Positions 49,710-62,600 of a stretch of DNA of 64,000 bases are shown here, piece by piece (position 1 is the stretch's first letter; each line of letters starts with the position of its first letter). Source of the stretch: Nipponacmea schrenckii (lineage: Eukaryota > Mollusca > Gastropoda > Lottiidae); NCBI GenBank assembly GCA_030562195.1, contig CM060201.1, positions 31,044,067 through 31,108,066 of the forward strand, written 5' to 3'. The position numbers and the translations under genes are program-made. Under the pieces are notes generated by a model that searched no databases, was not told the origin of the DNA, and saw nothing but the letters and a program-made list of their open reading frames with translations.

Positions 49710-51830
49710 TTAAGTTTTATTATCAGATTGTATGATATGATCTTCTTCTACAGCCAATTGTCTTTCCATCTCCTTATCTTCTTTCATAAACTTCTCCTGA
49801 ACATCTGGTGGTATTTCCACAGTCTGTAAATTCTCCATTCCTTCATCTGGTTCATCACCAATTAATACATCAATAACATTGTGAATAGCTAAATTGTTTT
49901 TTCTATCAGGTTCCCATTTATGGTACTCTCTCATTATAACATAGGCGTTCTTCTTTTCAAATGTTTCTCGGCCAAATTTAGTAGCAAGAAGCTGATTAAA
50001 AAGAAGAAAACATATAAAATATATTATCTCAGAAATAACTGAGATCAGGATCACAAAGGTTCATTGTAGATACTTTCTTTCTTTGAAAATCAGTTGAAGA
50101 GCTAAAAACACTTTTACAATTTCAAATAATAAAATCTAACGTCTTCTTCAAGTTTGAGCAACTGTTATAGAACACTGTAGTTTCACGCTGTAGAAACGCT
50201 ATGTTGCATGAATCAAACAGCCAATTTAATACTAGTGGGTCTTAAAAATCAATTTGAATTTGTTTCATGCATTCCTGTAAAGAATTTAATGCAAAAGAAA
50301 AGTTCAAAGGGGCTAACTATTGTCTAACTTTGAGGGACTTGAACTTTGGAACTGCATGATATTATGGAATTTAGTACCAGACATGAACTACTCACCCTGA
50401 AAAAGTGAGCCATGATTGCTCAGTGAGTAAGATGCTTGCTCGCTAACATCCCAATTTCTTCTCATCAGTGATGTAGGTTCAGATGGGACAATAAACCCCT
50501 TGTGCTACAGGCTGTGCACATTAAAGATCCCTTGACTGTTGCCTGTCTTCAATAGGCCAGAATAGGTGCAGAAGAGTATGACATAAAGCTCTATTCATTT
50601 CATCTTGAAAAACATAACTTTGTCAGGTTTAGTAAGTCAAACAGAATAAACATACTAACTAAATTTAAAGTTTCTATCAGTAATAATCTGATATCTGCAT
50701 CAGGTTCTCGAGTTTTATCTGGTGGCAGATACTGAAGATCATCTGGTAATTTCTCTGTATCTTCTTCATCAAATTCCTCTGGACCAGCCAATGGTAATAG
50801 TAACCTGGGTAATATATCAACTTCATCACTCAATAACCACTCATGATAACCTGAAGAGAGAAATTATCACATTATTAATGACATCCATAAAGAATGTGTT
50901 GACATGGGAATAGTCAAGGTATAAGACAATGTTTTTAATAGCGTGTCATTTTGAAAATGAAATGGACAATTATTTTCTGCAGCTTGTGGGCTTATGAAGA
51001 TGGGTAAAAAAGCCATGTAGTGTGCAACAGGGTGAATTTTTCCAGACTACTCTCTATGCAATTTGCAATGATTAAATGATCTTTAAAGAGCACATCCTAG
51101 TACAGGAGGCCTGAAGATGTGTTTCATTATGATTGTAGACAAAAACATGTCTATCTACTTACTAGAGTCAAAGCAGCAGTTTTTGATTGCACCAACCACA
51201 CCACCTCTTCTGATAGCTGAGGCTGAATATTCTGTAAAGGGCAGTAAGCGTTGTATGATACACCTGTCCTTGTTTGTAATCTCTTTACGGATGTTTGGAA
51301 CTTGTGTTAAGTTCATCAAAACTGTTCCCAAATAGTTCAATTTGGCTTTTTTATTATGTTCCAGGTCACACAGAATTAAAACCAGCTTTTCAATGGAAAT
51401 GTCATCACATTCAGAAATTTCCTGAACTAGTTTTTTAGCACATTTATAAGAACGGGTTATATTTGAAATCAAACTAAGTACATTGTCTGCCAAGTCATTT
51501 TCTGGTTCTATAGCATATTGTAAGCCATTTAATTCCATTGTTAGGAAATTTCTCCATGTTCAGAAGTTTCCATGCTGTAGTTTCATCGGTAGCCAAATTA
51601 GTTAATGAGAAAAATGCATCTTTAATAATTAAATTGTGTTCATCAGTTGTTAAAGATAGAATGCCTTCCAGGTAAACATTTCCCTGAGCTATAAAAGACC
51701 GGCCATCAGGAGTTCCTGTCATGCCAAGAAAATATTCCAATGCAATAGCTTTGACATCTGTTCTGGCAGTCTTGTTTAAAAATGGAAGTATTTCCTTCTC
51801 TAAGGTCTTTTTTGTTGCTTCATCCAACAT
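49710..51830 (-). CDS. HGH1: HGH1 homologue (eEF2 folding co-chaperone), apparent frameshift
   Basis: Three coding exons on the minus strand: 51830-51163, 50850-50660 and 49991-49710. Introns are GT-AG and phases match (phase 1, then 0). About 379 residues, near the family's usual ~390. It shows the conserved family blocks: LPFLNKTARTDVKAIALEYFLG, VQRLLPFT-type IIQRLLPFTEY with IRRGGVVGAIKNCCFD, YHEWLLSDEVDILPRLLLPL, LQYLPPDKTREPDADIR and VLIGDEPDEGMENL. HGH1 is an ARM-like repeat protein that helps fold elongation factor 2 with TRiC and HSP90 in the cytosol. The first exon reads correctly to LLNMEKFPN and then must shift by one base near 51539 to continue as MELNGLQYAIEPENDLAD. That is an extra base, a sequencing error or a real lesion. 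'attattttcag' (AG at 51843-51844) before the ATG suggests a spliced 5' UTR. Confidence 0.9.
50405..50605 (+). mobile_element. tRNA-derived SINE in HGH1 intron
   Basis: The head has an A-box-like 'ttgctcagtgagtaag' and a B-box-like 'gtaggttcaga'. The centre has 'gtgctacaggctgtgca', then 'aaagatcccttg'. The tail has 'gcagaagagtatgacataaa' then 'attcatttcat'. It lies in the intron 49992-50659, opposite to HGH1. Confidence 0.7.
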
Positions 51831-53596
51831 CTTGAAAATAAACTGAAAATAATAAATACAGTAGGTACAGTACTCAAATTATTTGTCTATCTTTACAATT
51901 AAATTTATAGTATTTTATGAACTCCAAAAAACTTATCAATTGGTGAGAAAGAAAAAGACCTCATTACAAGGATATTGGCTGATATAGAAACAGGAAAAAA
52001 CAATCCGGCCAATAGCATAATAATCATAATAATACAAACAACCAGTAAGGCCTACTTAGAAGATTTTATTCCGGCCCACATTCTCAAACTCTCATTTAAT
52101 AGAAAACAAAAGGATACTTACAGAATATCAATAATGATAAATTAACAGTATCATATAATGTTTTATGACACCTTAAAACAATTGTATTAACGATATAAAA
52201 TAAAGAAACCCATAAGAAACGAAGTAAAATAATCAGGTGGCCATGCCTTCCTTAGAGTTTTCGCCCTTTAGTCCGATTCCAAGACTAGACTAACACAGTT
52301 TAAGTCGAGTTCCAATTTTTGTCTCATCATCTCTCATATTACTATTTTTTTTTCTTTCGGTTTGACAAAGAGATAAAATTAAAAGGTAAATACGTAATAA
52401 ATGTGTAAGTGTAACGTCATCGATTGTATCAAATTACCTAAGGTTGTAGAATGTTTCGGATTAAAGGGAAAGTAATGAAAATACTATTTCCTGTTTCATG
52501 GGTGAAAAAATTATTTGATTTTGTGTTTAATCTAAAGCAAATAAGCAAAAATTAAAATAAAAACGGCAACTTAAAACATCGACAGTTCAACCTGTTTGAA
52601 ACAGTGATTTTATTTTTACAAAAATAGCCTAGTCTTATTACTAATTAGAAGAGTAGAAGATTGCCCTGTTGAATTGCTTTACTTTTCTTTCGTCAATCTA
52701 GATAACTAAATATTTATGCTTCTTTGTTGACAATGAAAGGCATGGGCGTATACGCAACTGCCTTTTGAAGAATTATCTTGTTGTTTTGGAGACTAACAAT
52801 ATCATAAAGGCACTAGAGGTTTCAAACCTCATAAGGGTCACTATCTTTATGTCTGACACAAGAGTGGTAGACTACATTTTTCACTGACACTTTTTTAGGG
52901 CAGGTGATAAACCACCCTGGCTATAATTTATATTAGGCCAAAAAATGATCTATAATTTTGAGAAGGATTGGAGTTACTCTAATAAGTCAGTAGTGCAGAG
53001 CTCAATTACGTCGTCTTTTTCAAATATTAGAATATTAATTTATTATGCTTTCTTCTTGAAAAGGCTATAGACTAATAGAATAATGACATCGATAAAAACC
53101 TGAACCATAAATAAATTTATGGACATTCATCTATGTCCCTGTAAGTAAGTCTTTCAGACACATTAGTTTATTTTCTGATCTATTTCAGATTCACACAGCA
53201 ATTGGATTGGAAGGCACTGTACCACTGTGTGACAGAATTTAGATAGTGTATTGTAAGACAGACTAAGTCAACTAAAGATCTATTTTATACATCTTTAGTT
53301 CTTACAGTTTATCATTGCAATACACAAAGTTCTCAACCTTTTACAACATATCTGCAGTGTTTTATAGGCAAATAGTAGAATTGGAATGAACTATAAGCTT
53401 ATCTGATTGATGTTAATAGGCCTGCTGGCTAGGGCATCTTATATTCAAGGATATCAAACTATCCATTTCAAATTTGAGGAACAAGATATCTTTTTCAGTT
53501 TGCTCCCAAAGTAGCAACGTAAGACTAGGCCACTTTATATAGACAATATAGTATATTGAGAAATCTACGTTTGAAAGGAAACTGGTAGTATTCTAG
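51831..53596. promoter_or_regulatory. Shared upstream region of HGH1 and DGCR8
   Basis: The two genes are divergent with 1.85 kb between start codons. The region holds the HGH1 5' UTR exon(s) and the promoters, none of which can be placed exactly. 'tttatatag' at 53534-53542 is TATA-like and would put DGCR8 transcription start near 53565-53575. No CpG island is visible. Confidence 0.4.
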
Positions 53597-53653
53597 CCTC
53601 TGAATCTTGTGTCCAACGAATAAATTTACTCAAGTTGGACTGAGAAACCGAGG
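53597..53653 (+). promoter_or_regulatory. Hairpin in predicted DGCR8 5' UTR (possible Microprocessor target)
   Basis: The left arm 53597-53617 pairs with the right arm 53634-53653 around a 16-nt loop. CCTC/GAGG at the base and TCCAAC/GTTGGA at the top are perfect. In between are about six further pairs (two G-U), three to four mismatches and one bulge. A weak extension of the base (about 7 more positions) is possible. It ends 32 nt before the ATG. Vertebrate DGCR8 and fly pasha mRNAs carry hairpins cut by the Microprocessor as feedback. The same role here is inferred. Confidence 0.5.
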
Positions 53654-53684
53654 TGGAAATTAAAATACAGCTAACAGAAATAAA

Positions 53685-56600
53685 ATGGCGTCGAATGATG
53701 CGGATATGGCCAGTGATCTGGAAGAAACTAAAGATATAGGTTTGATGGAGGAAACTTCTGAAAGTTTAGAACCCCCTTCCAAGGCACCAAGGTTAGATCT
53801 TGATAATACAATAAGCGTAGGAAACGTTGATGATGGTAGCAATTTGCAAGAAGGAAATGACACAGAAGATTTCGATTCAAAGGGGGGAAATTTACATGAG
53901 TTTGAGATCATTGATGAAGTTGATAATGAAGCAGAAATGTTAGATAATGAAGAAAGTGATGAGTATTTAGATGATAATGAACTCTATGACCTTCTTGATC
54001 AAGGCTTGGACATGAAACTTTCAGCTGATGGTGAAAAACAGACTCCAGAATCTTTAGAAGAAAAAGAAAAAATAGTTTTACAAGGTTTACTTTCATTATT
54101 TTTTCTTTCTGACAGCAAAGATATTTCCAAGCCCATTATATTTTTTTATATAACTTCTAGCTAATTTTTTTTGTCCTTGCAAGGAGGAATGTATTTCAAT
54201 TTGTCTTCAATGGATGTATGTTTTTATTTTCTAAAAAATACTTTATTCACATGATTATGAAAAGCATTGGGAAACAAACTTTAGCCCATAACTCCTCTCC
54301 TAAAATTTTTTATCGGTTGACTGACTGCCTAAATCATGAAATTATCTTTATGATATTCTCCTACTACAAAAGAAGGAAAACTTGTAAGTGCAACCATTTT
54401 TACAGTAAATGGCTCATGACTGTATTTGCTAGAGTTGCAGAATAGTGTGAACATTGTATTGACTACTAATAAATTTATTTCAGAGAAGGGTACCAACCCA
54501 TTTGATATTTTACCAGAAGGCTGGGTTGTGGTAACTCATAATAGTGGTATGCCTGTTTACTTACATAAAGATACTCGTGTATGTACCATGTCACGTCCAT
54601 ATTTCTTAGGTCCTGGTAGTGTCAGGGTAAGAATTTCTTGTATATGTAGAGTAATGTTTGAAATGATAGATCTAATAAAATATAAGAATGTTAATAAACT
54701 GGACCCAAGTTATGTCATCAATCACCTCAATGACCACAGAAATTACCTTGATCTGGGGTCAGAATTCTACTCAAGGCAAGACTGGTTCATCATGGGATAT
54801 CTTGTACAATCCAGGCCTAGTTGACAACTGTTGCAACCAGTTTTCTTTGAGTGTGAACGATAGAAGATGACACTACAGATTAGTTAACAGTCTGTTAATT
54901 GAATAATAACACAAGAATTACCTTTATCTGCTATTTTATTTTAATCGTCTGTATTTTTTTTGTAAACATTTTTCTAGCGTCATGATATTCCTGTTAGTGC
55001 CATTCCATGTCTTCAATACCGAAAAGCTTTACAAAAGGAAATGGAGGAAAAATCAGAAACCCTAGTCCCAAATGCAAATGCTTCTGAAAATTTGGGAGAA
55101 CCATTTAAATCTGAATCAGAAGTAGAAAAAGCTCCAGAAGATACTGCTTGCTCAGAGGAATCTGGTGCTGTATCTGTAACAATTAAAGAAGAAAATATGG
55201 ACATTCCTGAAGTTACAGAAAATGACGGTGCCAGTGATCAACCAAATAACAATCCTGCAAATGAGCTCAATGGAACCATGGAAAAGGTGAAAACAGAAGA
55301 AGAAGTACAAGCTAGAGAGACAGAATTAGAAACAACTATCAAGAATGATAAAAATGGACAAGGTGAGTAACAATATTTCTGCTCTGTTCCTTATCTTGGG
55401 GTGAAAACAGTTTTCAGTTAATTGTACAGAAGATTCTAAACCATATAGGTGTATCAGGAACACAGTTACCATCAATTTTCAACCAATTCAATTTTAGAAC
55501 AAATGTGTTTATTCTCGCTTTGGGATACATACTTATTTAAAAGTCAATATTAAACACATATATTAGACATAGGACGAGTGTATATCTAACAGTTATTATC
55601 CCTTTAAAAAACAGTTACTAATAGCTTCAGACAAATATCAAAGCTGATAGCATAATCTGTTCACACATACACTTAAAAAGACTAACACTTTTAAGTTTTT
55701 ATTTGAAGGTGAAACTGAGGAAACCACAGTAGGAGAAAGTGGAAAAGTTTTACCCAGGTCAAAAGTCAGAATAGAAACATTATCTGAACGAAAACAAGAC
55801 ACATCATTGGGTAAGAAATTTTTGAATCTTTTTGGACATGGAATCACTTCAAACATGTTGTTGGCTATGAATAATTCCTGAAGTTAAAGTTAAATATTTA
55901 TTAACTAATTCCAGCTCTCATTAAACAGAAGTGACAGATTTTATAGAAATATGCTAGAATAATAACTATTAGTTATTATTGGTCAAGGAGCCTTCAATGA
56001 TATTAAACAGTGTTACCTGAACATTTGGCATATCATTATGTTACAAAACGATAACATGTACTGGGCAGTTTATTGACCAGGTCTTTAAATCATTAATCAC
56101 TGATCTTCACAGATCTGTAAACTCACACTAGATAACTACACAGAATCTATCTTGCCAGCATATAATTAAAATAACCTTCAAACCTTTTCGGCGTGACAGC
56201 CTTTGTGCCTACAAGTGTCTAAGGAAAGGGTAAACAAGTTAAGTAACTTATAAAGAGCTGACAGCTAATTGTTATCGTAACATGTTAACATAAGTTATTA
56301 TATATGCTTATCTCCATTAAACACATTTAATGTTAATGATGTTGATTCTAAGGAAATACCAATTGAGGCAGACAATTAGAAACGGAACCTACAATTTTAA
56401 CTTATAATTCATGCTAATTCTAATTGCATATATAATAACTTATGTTAACATGTTACGATAACAATTAGCTGTCAGCTCTTTATAAGTTACTTAACTTGTT
56501 TACCCTTTCCTTAGACACTTGTAGGAGACAAAGGCTGTCACGCCGAAAAGGATGAAGGGTTATATAATTATATGCGTGGCAAATAGATCATGGCTAGTTA

Positions 56601-59600
56601 TATAGGGAGCACAGATCTGAGAAGATCAGAGAGAGAGTGAGAATTAGAGACCTGGTCGAAAACAGTCATGTAGTTTTGGAGTCGCAAGCCGCTAAGGGCC
56701 ACTGGTCCTTCAGGCCCAAAGATATGATAGTCTAGACAGTATGATGTTAAAGTTAGATTGATATTCCTGTATTTTAAATGTAAAGATATTCCTGTATTTT
56801 AAATGTAAAGATGTTCCTGTAATGTACCTTTATTGATGTTCCTGTGTGTTACCTGTTGTTTACGTTCCTGTGTGTTATCTGTATTAATGTTTAAATGTTC
56901 CTGTTCCTAATAAACTGTCTCCAGCTACCTATGTTATCGTTTTGTAACATATGGTAATTTTATATGCTTATCTCCATTAAACACATTTAATGTTAATGAT
57001 GTTGATTCTAAGGAAATACCAATTGAGGCAGACAATTAGAAACGAACCTACAATTTTAACTTATAATTCATGCTAATTCTAATTGCATAGTCCAACTATG
57101 CAACAATTATTAAACCTGGTACTTACAATTCATAGAGAAAAATGTAACCTATGTGTGCATATTATTTAAAGAAATTGTTTAAAAAATCAAAAATATGAAG
57201 TGGCACTGAATTTTCCAAACACATTCGGCAAATAACACTAGAAGAGAATACATACGAAATATCCTGGTCCATTGATATTAGAGCTAAAACCAACAAAATT
57301 TAAAAAGAAACGTAGACTGTGTTTAACTGAATAACTTTCTATCATTGATCCACACATTATTAAACAAACTTTATACAATATGTAGACATGAGAAAAAGAT
57401 CTATTTCAACTTAGACATTTCACTGAAAGAAGGTGAGTTGGTTGAAGATTGCATAGTGGAAACTCTGTTTTATATTCTATATTAAGATTTCTATCAATTA
57501 TATTATAGATTCCCTTGAAGTCCGACAATATTGTGAAAAACTATTCCAGTTTACAAGCATTACTGTTAAAAAATACAAGTAAGTAACTTGAAATTTAGTT
57601 ATTAAGTGAGCATCTCAGTAGATATTAATGAAACCAAAAGTGTGAACTGAATTAATCATTAGTAATCATCACTAGTGTTATGTAATTTGAAAATAAAATA
57701 ATCAATTAATGGTAATAATTGTAGAGGCATAATTGATTATATATAAATTAATAATCAAAACAGTCACAGTTAAGGTTGATGGGTTTCAGAGATTTGCATC
57801 ACATGTACATTCAAGGGAGGTAATTTTGAAGAAAACTGGCTTTATGAATAAACAATACTAATACTTGTCCTTTCAATTGGGCATTGTTTAGTCGTATCAT
57901 TTGACTTTCAATGACCGATAATCAATTGTTGGCGATAATCGGAACATTACCTATCAACACTGATTTACTTTTTGAAAAATGGAGTCGAAAAAATATCCGT
58001 CAAAAAAAAACAGAACCAGAAATATTCATCTGTAAGCATGTATTGATAACTAGTATATATAAAGCTCTTGAACTTGGTTCAGAGTCGCAGACATCTGCTC
58101 ACTAATCTAGACTCCAGAGATAATGGAATCAAATCTCAAATTTAACTGGTTTTTTGGTTTTTTTAGAACATGGAAAGACAGGAGAGTTCATATGAAAAAG
58201 CGATTCCGTCCAGAACTTGTAAGTATTTTATTCAAGTAGCCTTTCTACCAGCTTGGATCTTTTTTACTGAACTTCGAACTAAGTTTCATAAGTCTGTTGC
58301 ACTATAAATTATTACGCTAAGGACATTTGTAAATTTTATATGTACTTTCTTCTTAACTCAAGATGTGCCTCAGAATACATGAAACTTGCCAATTTTTGTT
58401 TATTTCAATTTTAATATCAAAGCATTGTATATTTTTCACTTCATAATTTACCTTTTATTTCATTTTGACCCTCAATTTTTTTACTGTTAATAAGAGGTTA
58501 AAGGGATAATAGGTCTTAGCATGAACATAAAATTTTAGTTCTCAAGAAAGGTCAGTATGAGTATTCATTCATCAGGGAACTTACCTGGTGTCATAAAGGA
58601 ACGGAATCTCTTAAAATCTTAAAAACTAAAAAAAATAAGTCATTTTTGAAAAACGCTTAATCAATTTATTAAACGTTTTTTAATAATCAAATGCATCTTT
58701 ATGGATGATTACTTAGTTTTTTGGATATTTATTATTTTTTAATGTTATTTATGGTAGCTGGTATATTTACTGTTGAATAGAGCTCTTACTGACCAAATTT
58801 AAAATGTTTAAATTTTATGTTCATTCTAACATTTATTAGCCCTTTGAGATGATTTAAATATGGTGACATTCTAAAGGTCTAAATACAATTTTGCAGAAAA
58901 GTTAATGATAATGAAATATATTTTATACTAACTACCAATTTATTATATTCTTCAGCCCTCCAATACTAAACTATTGATAACTTGTCCAGTTCCTCCAACA
59001 TCCAAAACTGGTATGATTAAGTCAAATAAGTTGAAAGGTAAGACATTATGTTTTATAATGCACTGATCTATTGGCTATTTTTTTCCATAATTATGTCTGT
59101 TCATCTTGAATATGTGTATATGTTTTACTGTCACGAATTTGATTGAACATTATTTATATGTATATACAGTAATAAATGTATAATATACAGTTTTACTATA
59201 TTTGCTAGTATTTCAGAAAAGTATACATTATCTATTGTAGAGTTTGTATTAAATCCATCAGGGAAATCCTATATCTGTATTCTACATGAATATATCCAAC
59301 ATACCATGAGAGTTCAACCTCGTTATAAATACAAGGAATTAGGTACGTCATTTCATTTGATCTCTATGTCAATTCATTTCCTATTGTATCTTGCTGTTGG
59401 CTCCAAAATTAAGGCACTTCTTTGAAGGTCAAGAGTTCTATCACAGACCTGAGAGAGCAATAAATCAGTAATAGATTGGACTAAATTTTTTTTATGAATT
59501 CTACTGAAAATGGATTCTTTTTATATGCCCACCAATATATTGGGGGTGTATATTGTGATCGCCCTCGGTCTGTCGGTCTGTTGAAATTTATCTTGTGCTC

Positions 59601-62600
59601 ACTCTACAGGCTACAATTCTTTCTGCATTCTTTTGATTTTTATTTTGTGGGTCAATGTCATTATGAAGATGATCCCTATTGATTTTGATGATGATCTGAT
59701 AATTTTTCACCGAAATATGGTGTCTAACTTAGTGGTTTTCACTCCATTAGCTATAGGGTGCAACTCGTGCTCACTCTACACGCTACAATTCTTTACGGCT
59801 TCTTTTGATTTTTATTTTGTGGGTCAATGTCATTATGAAGATGACCCCTATCGATTTTGGTGATGATCAGATCCGTTGGTCCATCGGTCTGTCGGTCTGT
59901 TCACATTTATCTTGTGCTCATTCTACAGGCTACAATTCTTTCTGCATTCTTTTGATTTTTATTTTGTGGGTCAATGTCATTATGAAGATGATCCCTATTG
60001 GTTTTGGTGATGATCGGATAATTTTTCACCGAAATATTGCATCTGACTTAGTGGTTTTCAATCCATTAGCTATAGGGTACAACTCGTGCTCACTCTACAA
60101 GCGACAATTCTTTATGGATTCTTTTGATTTTTATTTTGTGGGTCAGTGTCATTATGAAGATTATCCATATTGATTTTGGTGATGATCGGATAATTTTTCA
60201 CCCAAATATTGCATCTGACTTAGTGGTTTTCTCGTGCTCACTCTACAGGCTACAATTCTTGATGGATTCTTTTGATTTTTATTTTGTGGGTCAATGTCAT
60301 TATGAAGATGATCCCTATTGATTTTGGTGATGATCGGATAATTTTTCGCCCAAATATTGCATCTGACTTAGTGGTTTTCACTCCATTAGCTATAGGGTGC
60401 AACTCGTGCTCACTCTACAGCTACAATTCTTTATGGATTCTTTTGATTTTTATTTTGTGGGTCAATGTCATTATGAATGAAGATGATCCCTATCGATTTT
60501 GGTGATGGGTTAATTTTTCACCGAAATATTGCATCTGACTTAGTGGTTTTCACTCCATTAGCTATAGGGTGCAACTTGTGCTCACTCTACAGGCTACAAT
60601 TCTTTATGGATTCTTTTGATTTTTTTTTGTGGGTCTGTATCATTATAAAGATAATCCCTATTGATTTTCCTGATGAATGGGTAATTTCTCACCTAAATAT
60701 CGTATTTAAAATCTGCAACACATAGACATGCCTCAAAATATTGTTTAAGAATTAACATGAGAAAAAAACCTAATAATGAAGCAATCTGAAAAGAAAAATC
60801 TGCTTAAAATCCCATATAGATTCAACATGAACCAAATGTGAATGGACAACAAACAATGCCTTGTCCTTAATATCAAAGCTGCTGGTGGGCGTATGTCACC
60901 TTGCTTCGCAAGGCTATCTTTGATTAAATTGAAAGCATAGAGGATTAGATATTACTCTAGAATGATATTGAGAACTTCACTTTGTTTTTCCCTGCATAAA
61001 CAAGTGAGAGGAATCTAGTTGTTCTGGAACTAGGTTTAGATTGTAACAAACGTTGCTTAAAAATGAAAGTGAAGCATGTGATGCGCATGCAACAATAATA
61101 CATGATTAGAATGCTAGATGTTTGTCAATCATGTTATGAGTACTTTATAGTATGTTTTCATTCATTAACAGATTTTAACAGCCTTGCCCTTCATGTTTTT
61201 AGTTAACTCATGGAAACTGTGCTGTGACTATTATGTAAACATAGTAATCGTATACCACTAAAGGGAATATTGGTAAATAGCTGGGTTAAATTTTTAGATA
61301 GTAAAAATCATTCATAGAGTTTTATCTATTACTTTTTTTAGAGAATTCCTTGACTCCATTCAGTGCCACAGTGTTAATAGAAGATATAGAATATGGAACA
61401 GGATATGCTTCTAGTAAAAAGGCTGCCAAATTACAAGCAGGTAGGACATACCTTTCCTCTATAGGCAATGGTTGCTTTGAAATTGGCATGAATTGTAGGA
61501 TCATGTCCAAACTACATACCATCTCAAGAATTAAGTTATATGTTTGGTAAAGAATTGAAGCTGACAGAAAATCAAAACCATACCGTATTTATTTTTACAT
61601 GTAATTTTTGCAAAATTTAATGTTTCTTTAATCCAGACTTCATTTGCATAGAACATATTTGTAAGTTTGAAGTTATTTCTCCTTTTATTATTATATATGT
61701 CTTATTAGACTTTCCTTCATTCATTCAGCCAAAACCACATTAGAGGTTTTAATACCAGATATGAACAAAGTTACACAAGAATCAACACCTGATATAGAAG
61801 ATCTTTCAGTAAGTCAAACATAATAATTTCATGACATGTTATATTACAGATCATTTTCTGTAAAACATTGATTCAAAGTTCTAAATTCATGTTTTGTGAA
61901 CAAATGTTTCAGTGCCAAATGTTTTGGGAACAAATGTTTTCGGAACAAATGTTTTGTGAACAAATGTTTTGGGAACAAATGTTTTGTGAACAAATGTTTC
62001 AGTGCCAAATGTTTTGTGAACAAATGTTTCAGTGCCAAATATTTTGTGAACAAATGTTTCAGTGCCAAATATTTTGTGAACAATTGTTTCAGTGCCAAAT
62101 ATTTTGTGAACAAAAGTTTCAGTGCCAAATGTTTTGTGAACAAATGTTTCAGTGCCAAATATTTTGTGAACAAATGTTTCAGTGCCAAATATTTTGTGAA
62201 CAAATGTTGCAGTGCCAAATATTTTGTGAACAAATGTTTCAGTGCCAAATGTTTTGTGAACAAAAGTTTCAGTGCCAAATATTTTGGGAACAAATGTTTC
62301 AGTAACAAATGTATTGTTCGCCCTCAACCAATCACATGTGAAATATTGTGAACTGTAATTAAACCTTCTAGTCATGTAACAAAGCTGTATAACCAATGAA
62401 ATTTGAACATGTAATGATGTTTTTTGTTATCAATAGACTAATTCTGTCGTCTGCACCTGTCTTAACTATCTGGGAGGTTGTTTCACAATATGTTGTCTAT
62501 TTACAGTTTTTTGATGAAGTAAAAATTGAAGACCCAAGAGTGTATGAACTAGGTAATAAAGCTGGACAGCCAAGTCCTTATCAAATATTAGATGAGTGTC

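Noticed and set aside
53660..54096. Minus-strand frames opposite DGCR8 exon 1
   Set aside because: Antisense shadows of an acidic coding exon with clear family similarity on the plus strand.
59494..60725. Series of overlapping plus-strand frames with repeated [16 protein letters not shown]
   Set aside because: They lie within the tandem core of an intronic element and shift phase from unit to unit.
61844..62396. Four overlapping 145-169-codon frames on both strands
   Set aside because: They come from the 30-bp tandem repeat in a DGCR8 intron, whose period is a multiple of three.
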